Assembly: GCA_963792075.1 (NCBI GenBank)
Contig: CAWBUW010000002.1
Location: 434,001-498,000, forward strand
Reading direction: 5' to 3'
Length of the DNA: 64,000 bases
Source: CAWBUW01 sp963792075
GTDB lineage: Bacteria; Chloroflexota; Anaerolineae; Anaerolineales; UBA4823
How positions within the stretch are numbered: the first letter of the stretch is position 1; the number at the start of each line of letters is the position of its first letter. The notes under the pieces are model-generated. The model saw nothing but the letters and a program-made list of their open reading frames with translations, ran no database searches and was not told the origin of the DNA. Position numbers and translations under genes: made by a program. This document shows, one piece after another, positions 43,130 through 52,507 of this stretch.

Positions 43130-44695
43130 ATGCTCCCCGATTTCCGCGTCCGCCAGCGCGATTACCTCCTGGAGATTAGCCGCATCCTGACCCAGGAATT
43201 AGACCTGGAGATATTGCTGCGCCGCATTCTCGATATCTCCGTTGAGATGCTGGCTGGGCAGGCTGGGCTGATTGTGCTGCGCGCAGCGCAGCGCTCTGCA
43301 CAGGGCGGCTGGCGGGTGGCGGCAATCCACGGTATACCTGAGAGTGTCCTGCGCTATCTCGATCCGCTGTTGAGCGCCGTACCCGATCATGAAGACCCGC
43401 AGCGTTTTGAGCTGCCAGAAATCAACCGGGTATTGCAGCGCCTGACACAACAGGTCAGCCTGGGGCTGTTGACGGGCGTGGGTTTGCCCCTGATCGCCCG
43501 CCAGCGCGTCATCGGGGTCATTTTCATCTTCCGTAGTTATCCGGGCGTGTTTTCCGCAAATGACCGCCTGTTGCTGCAAAGCTTTGCAGATCAGGCGGCC
43601 ATTGCGGTGTACAACGCCATGCTTTACACCCAGGTGGCGCGCGAAAAGCAGCGCCTGGGCGCGCTGCTGGACTCGGCGGCAGACGGTATGCTGATACTCA
43701 CGCCGGGGCATTCGGTGGAGCGCTGCAACCTGGCTTTCGCCCGTATGCTGGTGACAACCCCCAAAGCAATCGAAGGCCAGGATCATGCCCAGGTGATCCA
43801 CCTGCTCAACCAGCAAAAAGGGATGACGCTGGAGAAGGCTGAGGCCGGGGGATGGCCGCTTTCGCCGAGTGCCACGCTGTACGTGGAAGGCGACTTAATG
43901 CGCACCGATGGCGTGCCGTTACCCGTGGGCATGACCTACGCGCCCCTGCTCTCGCCCGAAGGTAACCTGTTGAACATCATCGTAACCGTGCGGGATATCA
44001 CTACCTTCCGCCAGGCCGAAGAGATCAAGACCACGTTTATCTCGGTGATCGGCCATGAGCTGAAAACCCCCGTGGCTTTGATCAAGGGTTATGTTGGCAC
44101 GCTGCGTCGCGAGGATGCTACCTGGGACCGGCAGGTTGTGCAGGAAAGCCTGGAAGTGATTGAAGAAGAGGCCGACCACCTGTCCGAGCTGATCGAGAAC
44201 CTGTTGGATGCTTCGCGCTTGCAAGCGGGGGCTTTTAAGATCAACCAGGCGGACGTATCCCTGGACCGCGTGGCCGAACGCCTGGCAGAACGCTTCCGCA
44301 CACAGACCAGCCGCCACGAAATAGTGGTAGACTTTCCGCAGAATTTTCCCGTGATCCTGGGAGACGAAGATCGCCTGGAGCAGGTGCTGGCCAACTTGAT
44401 CTCGAACGCGATCAAGTATTCCCCGGAAGGCGGCGAAATCCGCATCCAGGGACAGGTCCGGCCTGACGAGGTGATCGTGTGCGTCAATGACCAGGGGCCG
44501 GGCGTAGCAGTGCAAGACGCACCACATATCTTTGACCGTTTTTACCGTTCGGCGAACGCCACTCGCACAATGAAAGGCGCTGGGCTGGGTTTGTACCTGG
44601 CCAAGGCTGTAGTGGAAGCTCATCGTGGGCGCATCTGGGTTGAACCCAGCGACGCCACGGGCGCGCACATTTGCTTTTCTCTGCCGCGTTCCTGA
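43130..44695 (+). CDS. GAF-PAS sensor histidine kinase
   Basis: A 521-residue soluble kinase starting two bases after the aminotransferase stop. It has a GAF domain (about 10-185, ending in SFADQAAIAVYNAMLY), a PAS domain (about 190-300), a HisKA domain with phospho-accepting His in GHELKTPVALIKGY (about 312), and an HATPase domain with NLISNAIKYSPEGG and GLGLYLAKAVVEAH. No membrane helix or adjacent response regulator is present, so it is an orphan kinase whose partner is elsewhere. The coupling to an aminotransferase may reflect simple co-transcription. Confidence 0.93.
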   Translation: MLPDFRVRQRDYLLEISRILTQELDLEILLRRILDISVEMLAGQAGLIVLRAAQRSAQGGWRVAAIHGIPESVLRYLDPLLSAVPDHEDPQRFELPEINRVLQRLTQQVSLGLLTGVGLPLIARQRVIGVIFIFRSYPGVFSANDRLLLQSFADQAAIAVYNAMLYTQVAREKQRLGALLDSAADGMLILTPGHSVERCNLAFARMLVTTPKAIEGQDHAQVIHLLNQQKGMTLEKAEAGGWPLSPSATLYVEGDLMRTDGVPLPVGMTYAPLLSPEGNLLNIIVTVRDITTFRQAEEIKTTFISVIGHELKTPVALIKGYVGTLRREDATWDRQVVQESLEVIEEEADHLSELIENLLDASRLQAGAFKINQADVSLDRVAERLAERFRTQTSRHEIVVDFPQNFPVILGDEDRLEQVLANLISNAIKYSPEGGEIRIQGQVRPDEVIVCVNDQGPGVAVQDAPHIFDRFYRSANATRTMKGAGLGLYLAKAVVEAHRGRIWVEPSDATGAHICFSLPRS

Positions 44696-44729
44696 GAGGT
44701 GAGCCAAATATTTATTTCAGGAGATTGGA

Positions 44730-46073
44730 ATGCCTAAAACCCGTATCAATTGTCCGCAATGCCGCCAACCGATCGTGGCAGATATCAACCAGCTTTTCGA
44801 TGCCGGAGTGGATCCACGCCAAAAGCAGATGCTTCTTTCCGGCCAGTTCAACCTGGCCCTGTGCCAGAACTGTGGCTACCAGGGTAACCTGGCGACGCCC
44901 ATCGTCTATCATGACCCAGACAAAGAGCTGCTTTTAACCTACTTCCCGCCTGAACTGGGCCCGGTACAAGAACAAGAACGCATGATTGGCCCGCTGATCA
45001 AACAGGTAATGGACAGCCTGCCGCAGGAGAAGCGCAAAGGGTACCTGCTGCGCCCACAGAACATGTTCACAGTGCAGGCGCTGATCGAGCGCATCCTGGA
45101 GGGCGATGGGGTTACCAAAGAAATGATCCAGGAGCAGCAGAAGAAACTGGCTTTGCTGCAGCGATTGATGAGTGCAACCGACGAAACCCTGGCAGAGATC
45201 GCCAAGACGGATGATAAATTGATGGATGGTGACTTCTTTGCACTGCTCGGCCGGCTGGGGGAGGCCGCGGTCATGTCGGGTGACCAGAATGCTGCTACAC
45301 GCCTGGGCGAGCTGCAGCAGAAGCTGGTGGAATTGACCACCTATGGGAAACAGGTGAAAGATCAGAACGCGGAAGTAGAAGCTGCAGTCCAAACGCTGCA
45401 GAAAGTTGGCCGTGAGCTGACGCGTGAAAAACTAATCGAGCTATTCCTGAATGCTCCGAACGATACGCGCCTGAGCGTGATGGCTTCGCTGACCCGCCAG
45501 GGATTGGATTATGAGTTCTTCCAACTGCTAAGTGGGAAAATCGATGCGGCTCAGGGTGAGCAGCGTGAGCAGTTGCTTGCATTGCGGAAGAAACTGTTGG
45601 ATATCACCCAGGCAGTGGATCAACAGATGGAAGCGCGTCTGAAGCTGGCACGCCAGAATTTGCAGGAGCTGCTCAAAGCCCCCGACGTAGCTGTAGCAAC
45701 ACAGCAAAACCTGGGAGCGATTGATGAGTTCTTTATGCGCGTGTTGAACGAGGAAATGGAGGCGGCACGCAAAGCAGCCGACCTGGGTCGTATCGCTGAG
45801 CTTCAAAAGATTGCCAACGTGCTCGAACAAGCCGCTCAGCCGCCGGCAGAGGTGCAGTTGATTGAGGACCTGCTCAGCGCTGAGGATGAAAAAAGTCTAC
45901 AGGCCCTACTCGAAGCGAATAAGGATACGATCGTCGCGCCAGAGTTTGTGGAAACACTGACAGCCCTGGTGGGGCAGTTGGGCGAAAGCAGCGATCAGCC
46001 GCAGGAAGTCAAAGACCACCTGCAGCGGGTCTTCGAGGCGGTGCTGCAGTTCAGCATGCAAGCCAAAATGTAA
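44730..46073 (+). CDS. CpXC-domain protein with long helical C-terminus
   Basis: A 447-residue protein; start at 44730 with CAGGAGA upstream. The N-terminal CpXC domain (about 1-125) has the cysteine pairs CPQC (8-11) and CQNC (about 45-48) expected to bind zinc. The remainder (about 130-447) is predicted helical, with repeated glutamine/glutamate-rich stretches suited to coiled coils. CpXC proteins are uncharacterised, but often sit near signalling genes. Here it lies between a histidine kinase and an FHA/Ser-Thr kinase pair. No enzyme motif was found in the helical part. Confidence 0.8.
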   Translation: MPKTRINCPQCRQPIVADINQLFDAGVDPRQKQMLLSGQFNLALCQNCGYQGNLATPIVYHDPDKELLLTYFPPELGPVQEQERMIGPLIKQVMDSLPQEKRKGYLLRPQNMFTVQALIERILEGDGVTKEMIQEQQKKLALLQRLMSATDETLAEIAKTDDKLMDGDFFALLGRLGEAAVMSGDQNAATRLGELQQKLVELTTYGKQVKDQNAEVEAAVQTLQKVGRELTREKLIELFLNAPNDTRLSVMASLTRQGLDYEFFQLLSGKIDAAQGEQREQLLALRKKLLDITQAVDQQMEARLKLARQNLQELLKAPDVAVATQQNLGAIDEFFMRVLNEEMEAARKAADLGRIAELQKIANVLEQAAQPPAEVQLIEDLLSAEDEKSLQALLEANKDTIVAPEFVETLTALVGQLGESSDQPQEVKDHLQRVFEAVLQFSMQAKM

Positions 46074-46087
46074 TATTAAAACGAAGT

Positions 46088-46136
46088 ATGCACACCTGTG
46101 ATGTTGCTGCCGCGCACCAACATCACAGGTGTGCAT
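46088..46136. terminator. Bidirectional terminator
   Basis: ATGCACACCTGTGATGTTG (46088-46106) pairs perfectly with 46118-46136, followed by TTATTTTTAAT on the plus strand. It separates the convergent CpXC and FHA genes. Confidence 0.8.
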
Positions 46137-46142
46137 TTATTT

Positions 46143-46828
46143 TTAATACTCTACCGGTGGGTTATCCAGGCGCAGGCCGTGGCCTCGGATGGTGGTAATG
46201 TAAGCATGCGCCGAATTGATCGCGGCCAGGCGGTCGCGCAGGCGGCGGATGAGGGCGTCCAGCGCCTGTTCCGAGACGCCCACGGCATCATCTTCTCCCC
46301 AGACCTGTTCCACCAACTCGGTGCGTGTGACGACCCGGCCCTGGCGGTCATACAAGAGCTCCAGCATTTGGAACTGGGAAACAGAGAGAGGGGCAGCAGC
46401 TCCCGGTCCATCACCCACACGCGGTGCGAACGTTTGTCCATACGCAGCCGGTATTCAATGGTTGGAGCGGGCTCTGCATTTTCCTGGGGAGGCTTTATTT
46501 CAAGCGGCAGCGTCGCATCTGAGCTGAGGTAAACGAACTCCTGTGCCAGGGCTACCTGGATGACATCGCCGTCCTGGAGCAACACCGGGTCTACGACGAC
46601 TTCGCCGTTGCAATGGGTGCCATTTTTGCTGCCCAGATCCTCCAACAAAGTGCCATCTGCTCCGGGAGTCAGGCGGGCATGATAGCGAGAGACCTGGCGG
46701 TTGGGGATCACGATCTGGCAAGTGTCTTCGCGTCCCAGGACGATCTCGCGGTTTAACATCCAGCGCTGCCCGTTGAGCGGCCCTGTTTGGGCTACCAATG
46801 TGGGGAGATCTTCGCTCTTTCGCGCCAT
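46143..46828 (-). CDS. FHA-winged-helix regulator (single-base frameshift)
   Basis: The ATG at 46828 follows GGAGGG. Residues about 10-100 are an FHA phosphothreonine-binding domain (IVLGREDTCQIVI, SRYHARL, DLGSKNGTHCNG). The frame breaks at a GGGG run (46390-46393 on the plus strand); restoring one base gives RELLPPLSVSQFQML and continues into an OmpR-type winged helix (about 135-225, VVTRTELVEQVWG, LIRRLRDRLA, TIRGHGLRL). Corrected length is about 228 residues. An FHA domain on a DNA-binding protein suggests control by a Ser/Thr kinase, and such a kinase is encoded divergently 55 bases away. The pair is reminiscent of EmbR/PknH but with a different domain order. Confidence 0.82.
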
Positions 46829-46883
46829 TTAAACCCTCCAGCGGGTATAATATCATAAAATAGAATAAGATTGTTGGTAATCT
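46829..46883. promoter_or_regulatory. Divergent promoter region of FHA regulator and Ser/Thr kinase
   Basis: GGGTATAAT (46843-46851) points toward the kinase, with TAGAAT and TAAGAT boxes closer to its start. The FHA gene side has GATATTATA and a good GGAGGG site. The kinase start has no clear ribosome site. Confidence 0.45.
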
Positions 46884-47873
46884 ATGCCCGCGCCGCTTAA
46901 ATCAGGAGAAGTACTGAGGAATCGCTATCAGATACGCCGCATCATCGGGCAAGGAGGCATGGGAAGTATATACCTGGCGGACGACCAACGCCTGGAAGGC
47001 CGCCAGTGTGCACTTAAAGAAGTAGATCACGACCGGTCACTCCCCCCGGAGATGCTGCGCCAGGCTCGCGAACAATTCTTGCGCGAAGCTACTGTTTTAG
47101 CGCGCCTGGACCATCCCAACTTACCCAAAGTATCGGATTATTTCTCAATCGGCACCAGAGATTACCTGGTGATGGATTATGTCCCAGGGAAAGATCTGCG
47201 CACTTTGATGCTGGAAGCGAAGCAGTCCAGAACATTTTTGCCGGAGAGTGAAGTGCTTGCCTGGGCTAACCAACTGGCAGATGCACTGAGCTACCTGCAC
47301 AGCCAGGAACCGCCCATCCTGCACCGCGATATCAAACCTGGCAACCTCAAGCTAACCCCCAGCGGGCTGCTCAAACTGGTGGACTTTGGCCTGGTCAAGA
47401 TCCTGGCTTCAGATGATGTCACGATCACCGTGCTGCAGGGCCGTGGCACGGCGCTGTACACGCCTTTGGAACAATACGGGGGAGACGCCGGGCATACCGA
47501 TGCTCGCAGCGACATTTATTCGTTTGGCGCTACTCTTTACCACTTGCTGACCAACCAGCCCCCGCAAGAAGCACGCGAGCGCTTTCTGCTGCCCGAAAGC
47601 ATGGAACTCATCCGGCAGATCAACCCTGTGGTCAGCCCGCGTACGGAGCGAGCCGTCTTATGGGCGCTGAGCCTGCATCCAGATGACCGTCCAAAAGATG
47701 TGGAGGCGCTGCGCCAGGCGCTGTTGGGTAATTGGTCCCCGCCAGTCCGGCCTTATCGCCCTGCGCCGCCTCCCAAGCTGGCCGAAATCCTGGCGTCACC
47801 GGTGGAACGAGCCTTGCTCTGGGTTTCTGCAGGGTTGCTGGTCTTTTCGCTCCTGGTCACGCTGCTCCACTAG
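46884..47873 (+). CDS. Membrane Ser/Thr protein kinase (PknB-like)
   Basis: A 329-residue kinase. The glycine loop is GQGGMGSIY (about 22-30), the ATP lysine lies in CALKEVD, the catalytic loop is HRDIKPGN (about 148-155), and DFGLVK begins the activation segment; TPLEQYGG stands where APE is usual, as in many bacterial kinases. A proline-rich linker leads to a single C-terminal membrane helix (about 303-325) with almost no extracytoplasmic tail, so no outer sensor domain is present. It is divergent from the FHA-winged-helix gene, its likely substrate or partner. Confidence 0.93.
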   Translation: MPAPLKSGEVLRNRYQIRRIIGQGGMGSIYLADDQRLEGRQCALKEVDHDRSLPPEMLRQAREQFLREATVLARLDHPNLPKVSDYFSIGTRDYLVMDYVPGKDLRTLMLEAKQSRTFLPESEVLAWANQLADALSYLHSQEPPILHRDIKPGNLKLTPSGLLKLVDFGLVKILASDDVTITVLQGRGTALYTPLEQYGGDAGHTDARSDIYSFGATLYHLLTNQPPQEARERFLLPESMELIRQINPVVSPRTERAVLWALSLHPDDRPKDVEALRQALLGNWSPPVRPYRPAPPPKLAEILASPVERALLWVSAGLLVFSLLVTLLH

Positions 47874-47898
47874 ACAGGGCAGGTGACAGTTCCCTGTG

Positions 47899-50700
47899 CT
47901 ACAGGTTGCGTAAGACGCCTTGCTGCCCCAAGAACCGCCATAACCAGGCGGCGCTCCCGCCCAACACAGCTCCACACAAAACCACCAGGATCACTCCCCA
48001 AACGCCCGCTGCCTCCAGCAGAGCTGGAGTGCCGGGCACCTGCAGCGCCAGCAGCGCATAGGCCAACGACCCTCCGATCAGAGCCAGGAAAGCAGAGCGG
48101 ATCCCCCAGCGCAGGTCGACGCGCATCATCAAAGTGTAAGCGCCGGCCGCTGCAGCCGCAGCCACCAGCAGGCTGGTCAGCCAATCCGTAAAACCGGTGG
48201 TACGAGGGGGCAGCGGTTCTGGCGTGGGCGTCAGGACAGCCACCTCAGTCGGGGTAACAGTCGGCTCAGGTGTGGGAGTTTGCGTGGGCTCGATTGTTGC
48301 AGTTAGCCCTATGGTTGGGGTGACATTTTCAGGGGGCACGACAAACTGCAAGACCCCCGACTGCCGGGCCGGGTCACTTTCCACCCGGATCTCGATATCT
48401 CCCGTGCTGTCTATCCGGAAAGTAGCCCGGGCCACGCCTTGCACGGTCTGTGCCTCGATTTGCTGCATTGTCCCGCTGTCCCGCCCGGGGGAAAGGATAA
48501 AGCGAACGATCGTGCCATCCGGAACTATGTGCCCATTATGATCCAGGATCGTTCCGGCGCGCACGGATACCGGGTCTCCCAGGCGTAACAGGGAGAGTGC
48601 AACGGCGGGTTCGGCGGTGGGTGTCCCCATCTCTCCGATGGCAGCCATGTCCAGCACTAACGGGATTACCTGGTTCGGGTCAGGAAAAGTCATGCTGTTC
48701 AGGTCGTAACCCACGCTCGGGACAGAAACGGGCAGGTTCCCCTCTGGCTGGATCTCCTGGAAAAGGATGCGCGCGGCCAGTTCAATGAACTGAGGGGAAC
48801 GACTGTATAGGGCGTAGTAGGCGCTCAACTTTGATACTTCGGTCGCATCCAGATAATACGGAGCATTGAAGGCAAAGACCACCACCCGTTTCCCTTGGAT
48901 CAGATCGGGGCGTTCGTCCAGGAAGCGGCGTAGGGCCAGCGAAGAGGGTATATTCGGTGAGACATCCAGCATCGAAAACACCAGCCATTCGGCTTGCATG
49001 ATGTCTTGTTCGATCTGCAGTTGTCCGGTGCCAGTGTCCAGCAGTTGTCTCAATTCATCAAAAGCATAGGACTTGAGGTTGCGCGGCAGGATGGCGCCGC
49101 CTACCTGTGGGCTGTACAGGCGTACCACTGCTTGTTCCAGTGCATTGATGGCGACGGATTGCTCTTGAACGCAGCCGCTGCATGGCTGGTACAGGCGTGT
49201 ATCGGTGATAAAGACGATCTGATCATTTGTCCCTGGCAGCGTGGTATCCAGTTCGGATGGCAGTGGGCTGATCAAGGTAGCCGATTGGCGGGCAACATCG
49301 AATACAACCTGGCGACCGGCGCCAACCTGGTTGGCCTGGGCCGTGTCGGGCAGGGTTTCGTTAAAGACGAAACGGCCGCCAAAAATACGATATTTGAGTG
49401 TCAGGATGCGCAGCACCGAAGCGTCTACTCGCTGGGCGAAAGCATCGTCCTCGCGGTATTTCAGGGCAAAAGAGTCCAGTGTGCGGGTAATGGTTGTGAA
49501 AGCATCCGGATCGCTGGAAGAGACGAAATTGTCCAACAAGAGCAGATCATTGCCGGCCAGGAAGGCTTCTAGCGCGACGGCACGGCCATTGAAGGTCTGG
49601 CCGGTCGGATCGTAGAACCGGCGCACTGCCCGGCTGCCCAGGCTGTCGCTGATCATCACCCCGCCCTGGTCGCGCCAACTGCTGAGCTCAGGTAGTGACA
49701 TCAAATTAGAAAAAGCCTGTGGGTCAAAGCTGACCGGTTTGGTCGTACGGCGGAAGTTTTCCTGGAAGCCCTGGTAACGAATGTGGGCGGTAACCAGTGC
49801 ATCCACTGTAGATTCAGGTGTAGTTGCGCGGCCCGTCACAGAAAAAAATGGGAATAGCTCGAATTGTTTGAGCTGTTCCAGGGTTTTGCGCACGGTAGCA
49901 ACTTCATCTTCGGGCAGGCGGTCGGAACCACCGAACCCAGGGAAATGTTTGCCGGCTACGGCGATGCGGCTGTTGCTGCCCTGGTGTAGACCGGTGATGT
50001 AAGCCCGTGCCATTTCGCCCACCCAATACGGATCGCCACCAAAGGTACGGATGCCCAGGTCACTGCCGTTCTCTGAGAAAGGTGGTTCGAGCACATCCAA
50101 CGAAGGACCCAGGAACAAATTGAAGCCCAGGATGGACAGCTCCTTGCCCATCACTTCCCCGGTGCGCCTGGCCAGCTCTGGCTGCCAGGTCGCTCCGAGT
50201 GACATCTGGTCGGGCAGTTGGGTCACGCCACCCAGGATCTGGTCATAGGGGTACCCATCGCCATCTTGGGAGACTCCAATCAAGAGCGGGACGAAGGCGG
50301 GGAAGAAGGTCCCAACGCCTCCGGGTATGTCTTGCTGGTTCAAAGAGGAGCTGTATTCATCGCGCTGCAGTTGATCGGTCAGGCTCATTAAGATCGGGAC
50401 AGTCTGGTCACTCCCGACAAAGTTATCGTTCTCGGCTTTCAGCATCACACCGCCGATATGATATTGGGTGATAAATTCATAGATCTGATTCGCGTCCGGC
50501 GTGCCCAAGGCAGCTTCAGGCCCTTTGAAAGTTACCAGGAAAAGCTGCCCAACTCGTTCTTCGGGGGTCAGTGTATCTAACAGCGCCTGAGCCTGTTCCT
50601 GTGGAGTCACCGTCTGGGTAGATGGTGTGGCCTGCACTGGCAGCGCAGAGAGCAGCAGCAGGCAGAGCAGGAAGAGGGAATACAGCCGGCGGAAACGCAT
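47899..50700 (-). CDS. GH3-like (NagZ-type) exported protein with C-terminal membrane helices
   Basis: A 933-residue protein with a signal peptide (about 1-24), a GH3 TIM-barrel (about 35-400), a second alpha/beta domain (about 410-640), a beta domain with Pro/Thr linker and three C-terminal membrane helices (about 835-925). GH3 hallmarks are present (GPSLDV, KHFPGFG at 251-257, SDSLGS with nucleophile-position Asp352). The His of the NagZ KHFPGHG motif is Phe, and the following DSH dyad is missing (GSDRLPEDE). Beta-N-acetylhexosaminidase activity is therefore uncertain; a different acid/base or a binding role is possible. It ends the AAA-GDPD-dehydratase-CoA-transferase operon. Confidence 0.82.
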   Translation of the reverse strand: MRFRRLYSLFLLCLLLLSALPVQATPSTQTVTPQEQAQALLDTLTPEERVGQLFLVTFKGPEAALGTPDANQIYEFITQYHIGGVMLKAENDNFVGSDQTVPILMSLTDQLQRDEYSSSLNQQDIPGGVGTFFPAFVPLLIGVSQDGDGYPYDQILGGVTQLPDQMSLGATWQPELARRTGEVMGKELSILGFNLFLGPSLDVLEPPFSENGSDLGIRTFGGDPYWVGEMARAYITGLHQGSNSRIAVAGKHFPGFGGSDRLPEDEVATVRKTLEQLKQFELFPFFSVTGRATTPESTVDALVTAHIRYQGFQENFRRTTKPVSFDPQAFSNLMSLPELSSWRDQGGVMISDSLGSRAVRRFYDPTGQTFNGRAVALEAFLAGNDLLLLDNFVSSSDPDAFTTITRTLDSFALKYREDDAFAQRVDASVLRILTLKYRIFGGRFVFNETLPDTAQANQVGAGRQVVFDVARQSATLISPLPSELDTTLPGTNDQIVFITDTRLYQPCSGCVQEQSVAINALEQAVVRLYSPQVGGAILPRNLKSYAFDELRQLLDTGTGQLQIEQDIMQAEWLVFSMLDVSPNIPSSLALRRFLDERPDLIQGKRVVVFAFNAPYYLDATEVSKLSAYYALYSRSPQFIELAARILFQEIQPEGNLPVSVPSVGYDLNSMTFPDPNQVIPLVLDMAAIGEMGTPTAEPAVALSLLRLGDPVSVRAGTILDHNGHIVPDGTIVRFILSPGRDSGTMQQIEAQTVQGVARATFRIDSTGDIEIRVESDPARQSGVLQFVVPPENVTPTIGLTATIEPTQTPTPEPTVTPTEVAVLTPTPEPLPPRTTGFTDWLTSLLVAAAAAAGAYTLMMRVDLRWGIRSAFLALIGGSLAYALLALQVPGTPALLEAAGVWGVILVVLCGAVLGGSAAWLWRFLGQQGVLRNL

Positions 50701-50704
50701 ACCT

Positions 50705-51529
50705 TTAACAGGTCTCCTGTTCCAGAATGGCAGCCAGCAGTTGGCGGCGTTCTGCCCCGCTGAGCAGCTCTAGCCGGCGGATGCCCAGTGGATCGATCTC
50801 TTCACGCAGCATGCGCAGCTCGTGCTCGGTTGGCTCTGGGGTCGCGCACACATCTGGAGCAAGCTCTAATTCAAAGCCAGTGCGTGCCTGGATCTGAGCA
50901 ATGCTGCTGCCTGGATGAAAGGTCGTCAGGCGCATGCGCCCGTTGGCAAAATCAAACTGGCCCAGGTCGGTCACGAGGTAGAGTGGACCTGCTCCGCGGC
51001 GGCGCTGGGCGGAATATCCCAGTCCGGAACATACATCCAGCCGTGAGACGAAAGTCAGGCGGGAATGGCGCGGCACATACAGCATGATACGGTTGCTAAA
51101 GGTGGTCACATCTGGGATGCCCCCGCTGCCAGGGAGGCGCATGCGCGGGTGCCGCCCTCCGGTAGTCAAGTAATCTTTACCGAAGGCGATGTTGTTGAAA
51201 TTCCCTGCTGGATCTACCTGGGCCGGGCGGAAGAATTCCTTGGGACACAGGCGGGGGAGGATGTCACATACCGCGCTGACAAACCCGATGTTCACTAGCG
51301 CCTGGTCCAGCCACAGGCTTTCGATGTGACTGACGGAAAGGGGCGCCGGATTACGGCACATGCCCTGTCCGATGGCCGAAGTGAAATACAGGTGGGGCGC
51401 GTGCGTATAGCGGGCGAGCAAATAACCGGCTGCGACCAGGGGGGTTGCCAGTCCCTGGGCGACCACCTCGCCATCCTGGATTTGGCGGGCGATGCAGGCC
51501 ACCATGTACTCGTCAGGGGTGATTTCCAT
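50705..51529 (-). CDS. CoA-transferase beta-subunit-like protein, orphan
   Basis: A 274-residue protein of the CoA-transferase (GctB/IpdB-like) fold; VVAQGLATPLVAAGYLLARYTHAP and the segment TTGGRHPRMRLPGSGGIPDV are typical. The partner alpha subunit normally encoded beside it is absent. The active-site Glu in the ESG motif of class I beta subunits is not seen at the expected place (YFTSAIGQGM). It may pair with a remote alpha subunit, or have another acyl-CoA or hydrolase-like role. It lies 22 bases after the dehydratase gene and four bases before the GH3-like gene. Confidence 0.75.
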   Translation of the reverse strand: MEITPDEYMVACIARQIQDGEVVAQGLATPLVAAGYLLARYTHAPHLYFTSAIGQGMCRNPAPLSVSHIESLWLDQALVNIGFVSAVCDILPRLCPKEFFRPAQVDPAGNFNNIAFGKDYLTTGGRHPRMRLPGSGGIPDVTTFSNRIMLYVPRHSRLTFVSRLDVCSGLGYSAQRRRGAGPLYLVTDLGQFDFANGRMRLTTFHPGSSIAQIQARTGFELELAPDVCATPEPTEHELRMLREEIDPLGIRRLELLSGAERRQLLAAILEQETC

Positions 51530-51551
51530 AATTCCGTAAACGCTCCACTTC

Positions 51552-52493
51552 TCAAGCAGCCTGGCAAAGTTGCTGGTGCAGTTCAGGCTGAATATTGCCG
51601 CCCGTGATCACCGCGATTGCCGGGCGAGCGTTAATTTTACCGCTGAATACAGCCGCCAGGCAAACTGCAGCCGAGCCTTCGATCCGTTCGCCATAGCGCT
51701 GCCAGGCCAGGGCAATTGCCCGGGCAATGTCCGCCTCGCTTACCAGGATGATCTCGTTAACGAACTGGCGTACGAGATGGATCGTTACCGAGCCAGTTTC
51801 CACGGGCCCAGACAGGCCATCGGCCAGGCTGGGCAGGTCCTGGATGCCGGCCTGGCTGCCGTGTGCGAACAAGCCGTGCATAAAAGCAGAGGCCTCCGAT
51901 TGCACGCCAACCAGGCGGTGGGTGGGTGCCAGGGCCTGTAGAACCGCGCCGATCCCACTGATCAGGCCACCGCCGCCCACAGGGACCAACCAGGTAAGGG
52001 AGGGGAGCTTGGGCAGGTCAGCCAGGGCTTCCAGCGCCAGGGTCCCCTGGCCGGCGATCACCTGGCCATCATTATAAGGTGAGATCCAGGTGGCCTGGTG
52101 AGACTGCGCATAGCTGAGGCCGGCTTGCTCTGCTTCACCGTACCCGCCAGGCACCAACCGCACCTGTGCGCCCAGGGCTCGCATGGCGATAATCTTAGCG
52201 GGAACCGCATGCTCTGAGGCAAAGATGGTTACGGGAGCCTTAACCATGTTCCCCGCCAGGGCCACCCCTTGTCCATGGTTGCCTGCCGAAGCTGCCACCA
52301 GCCCACGCTCATATTCCCAATCCTGCAGGCTGAGCACCTTGTTCAGCGCGCCGCGCGCCTTAAATGACCCCGTCACCTGGTGATTGTCCCATTTCAAGTA
52401 CAGCTCTTGCTCGCCATCTGTGGTCAGCGGGGTATGCTGGATGTACGGAGCGATGCGTGCCGCAGCTTGTTGGATCCAATCCAGGGGGATCAT
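51552..52493 (-). CDS. Threonine/serine dehydratase-like PLP enzyme
   Basis: A 313-residue fold-type II PLP enzyme without a C-terminal regulatory domain. The Schiff-base lysine lies in TGSFKARGA, the substrate-carboxylate loop is ASAGNHGQG, and the phosphate loop is VPVGGGGL. Size and motifs match catabolic threonine/serine dehydratases or serine racemases rather than biosynthetic IlvA. It would convert threonine or serine to the 2-oxo acid plus ammonia. Its neighbours (GDPD, CoA-transferase-like) do not define the pathway. Confidence 0.9.
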   Translation of the reverse strand: MIPLDWIQQAAARIAPYIQHTPLTTDGEQELYLKWDNHQVTGSFKARGALNKVLSLQDWEYERGLVAASAGNHGQGVALAGNMVKAPVTIFASEHAVPAKIIAMRALGAQVRLVPGGYGEAEQAGLSYAQSHQATWISPYNDGQVIAGQGTLALEALADLPKLPSLTWLVPVGGGGLISGIGAVLQALAPTHRLVGVQSEASAFMHGLFAHGSQAGIQDLPSLADGLSGPVETGSVTIHLVRQFVNEIILVSEADIARAIALAWQRYGERIEGSAAVCLAAVFSGKINARPAIAVITGGNIQPELHQQLCQAA

Positions 52494-52507
52494 AGGATTA
52501 TTACCAC

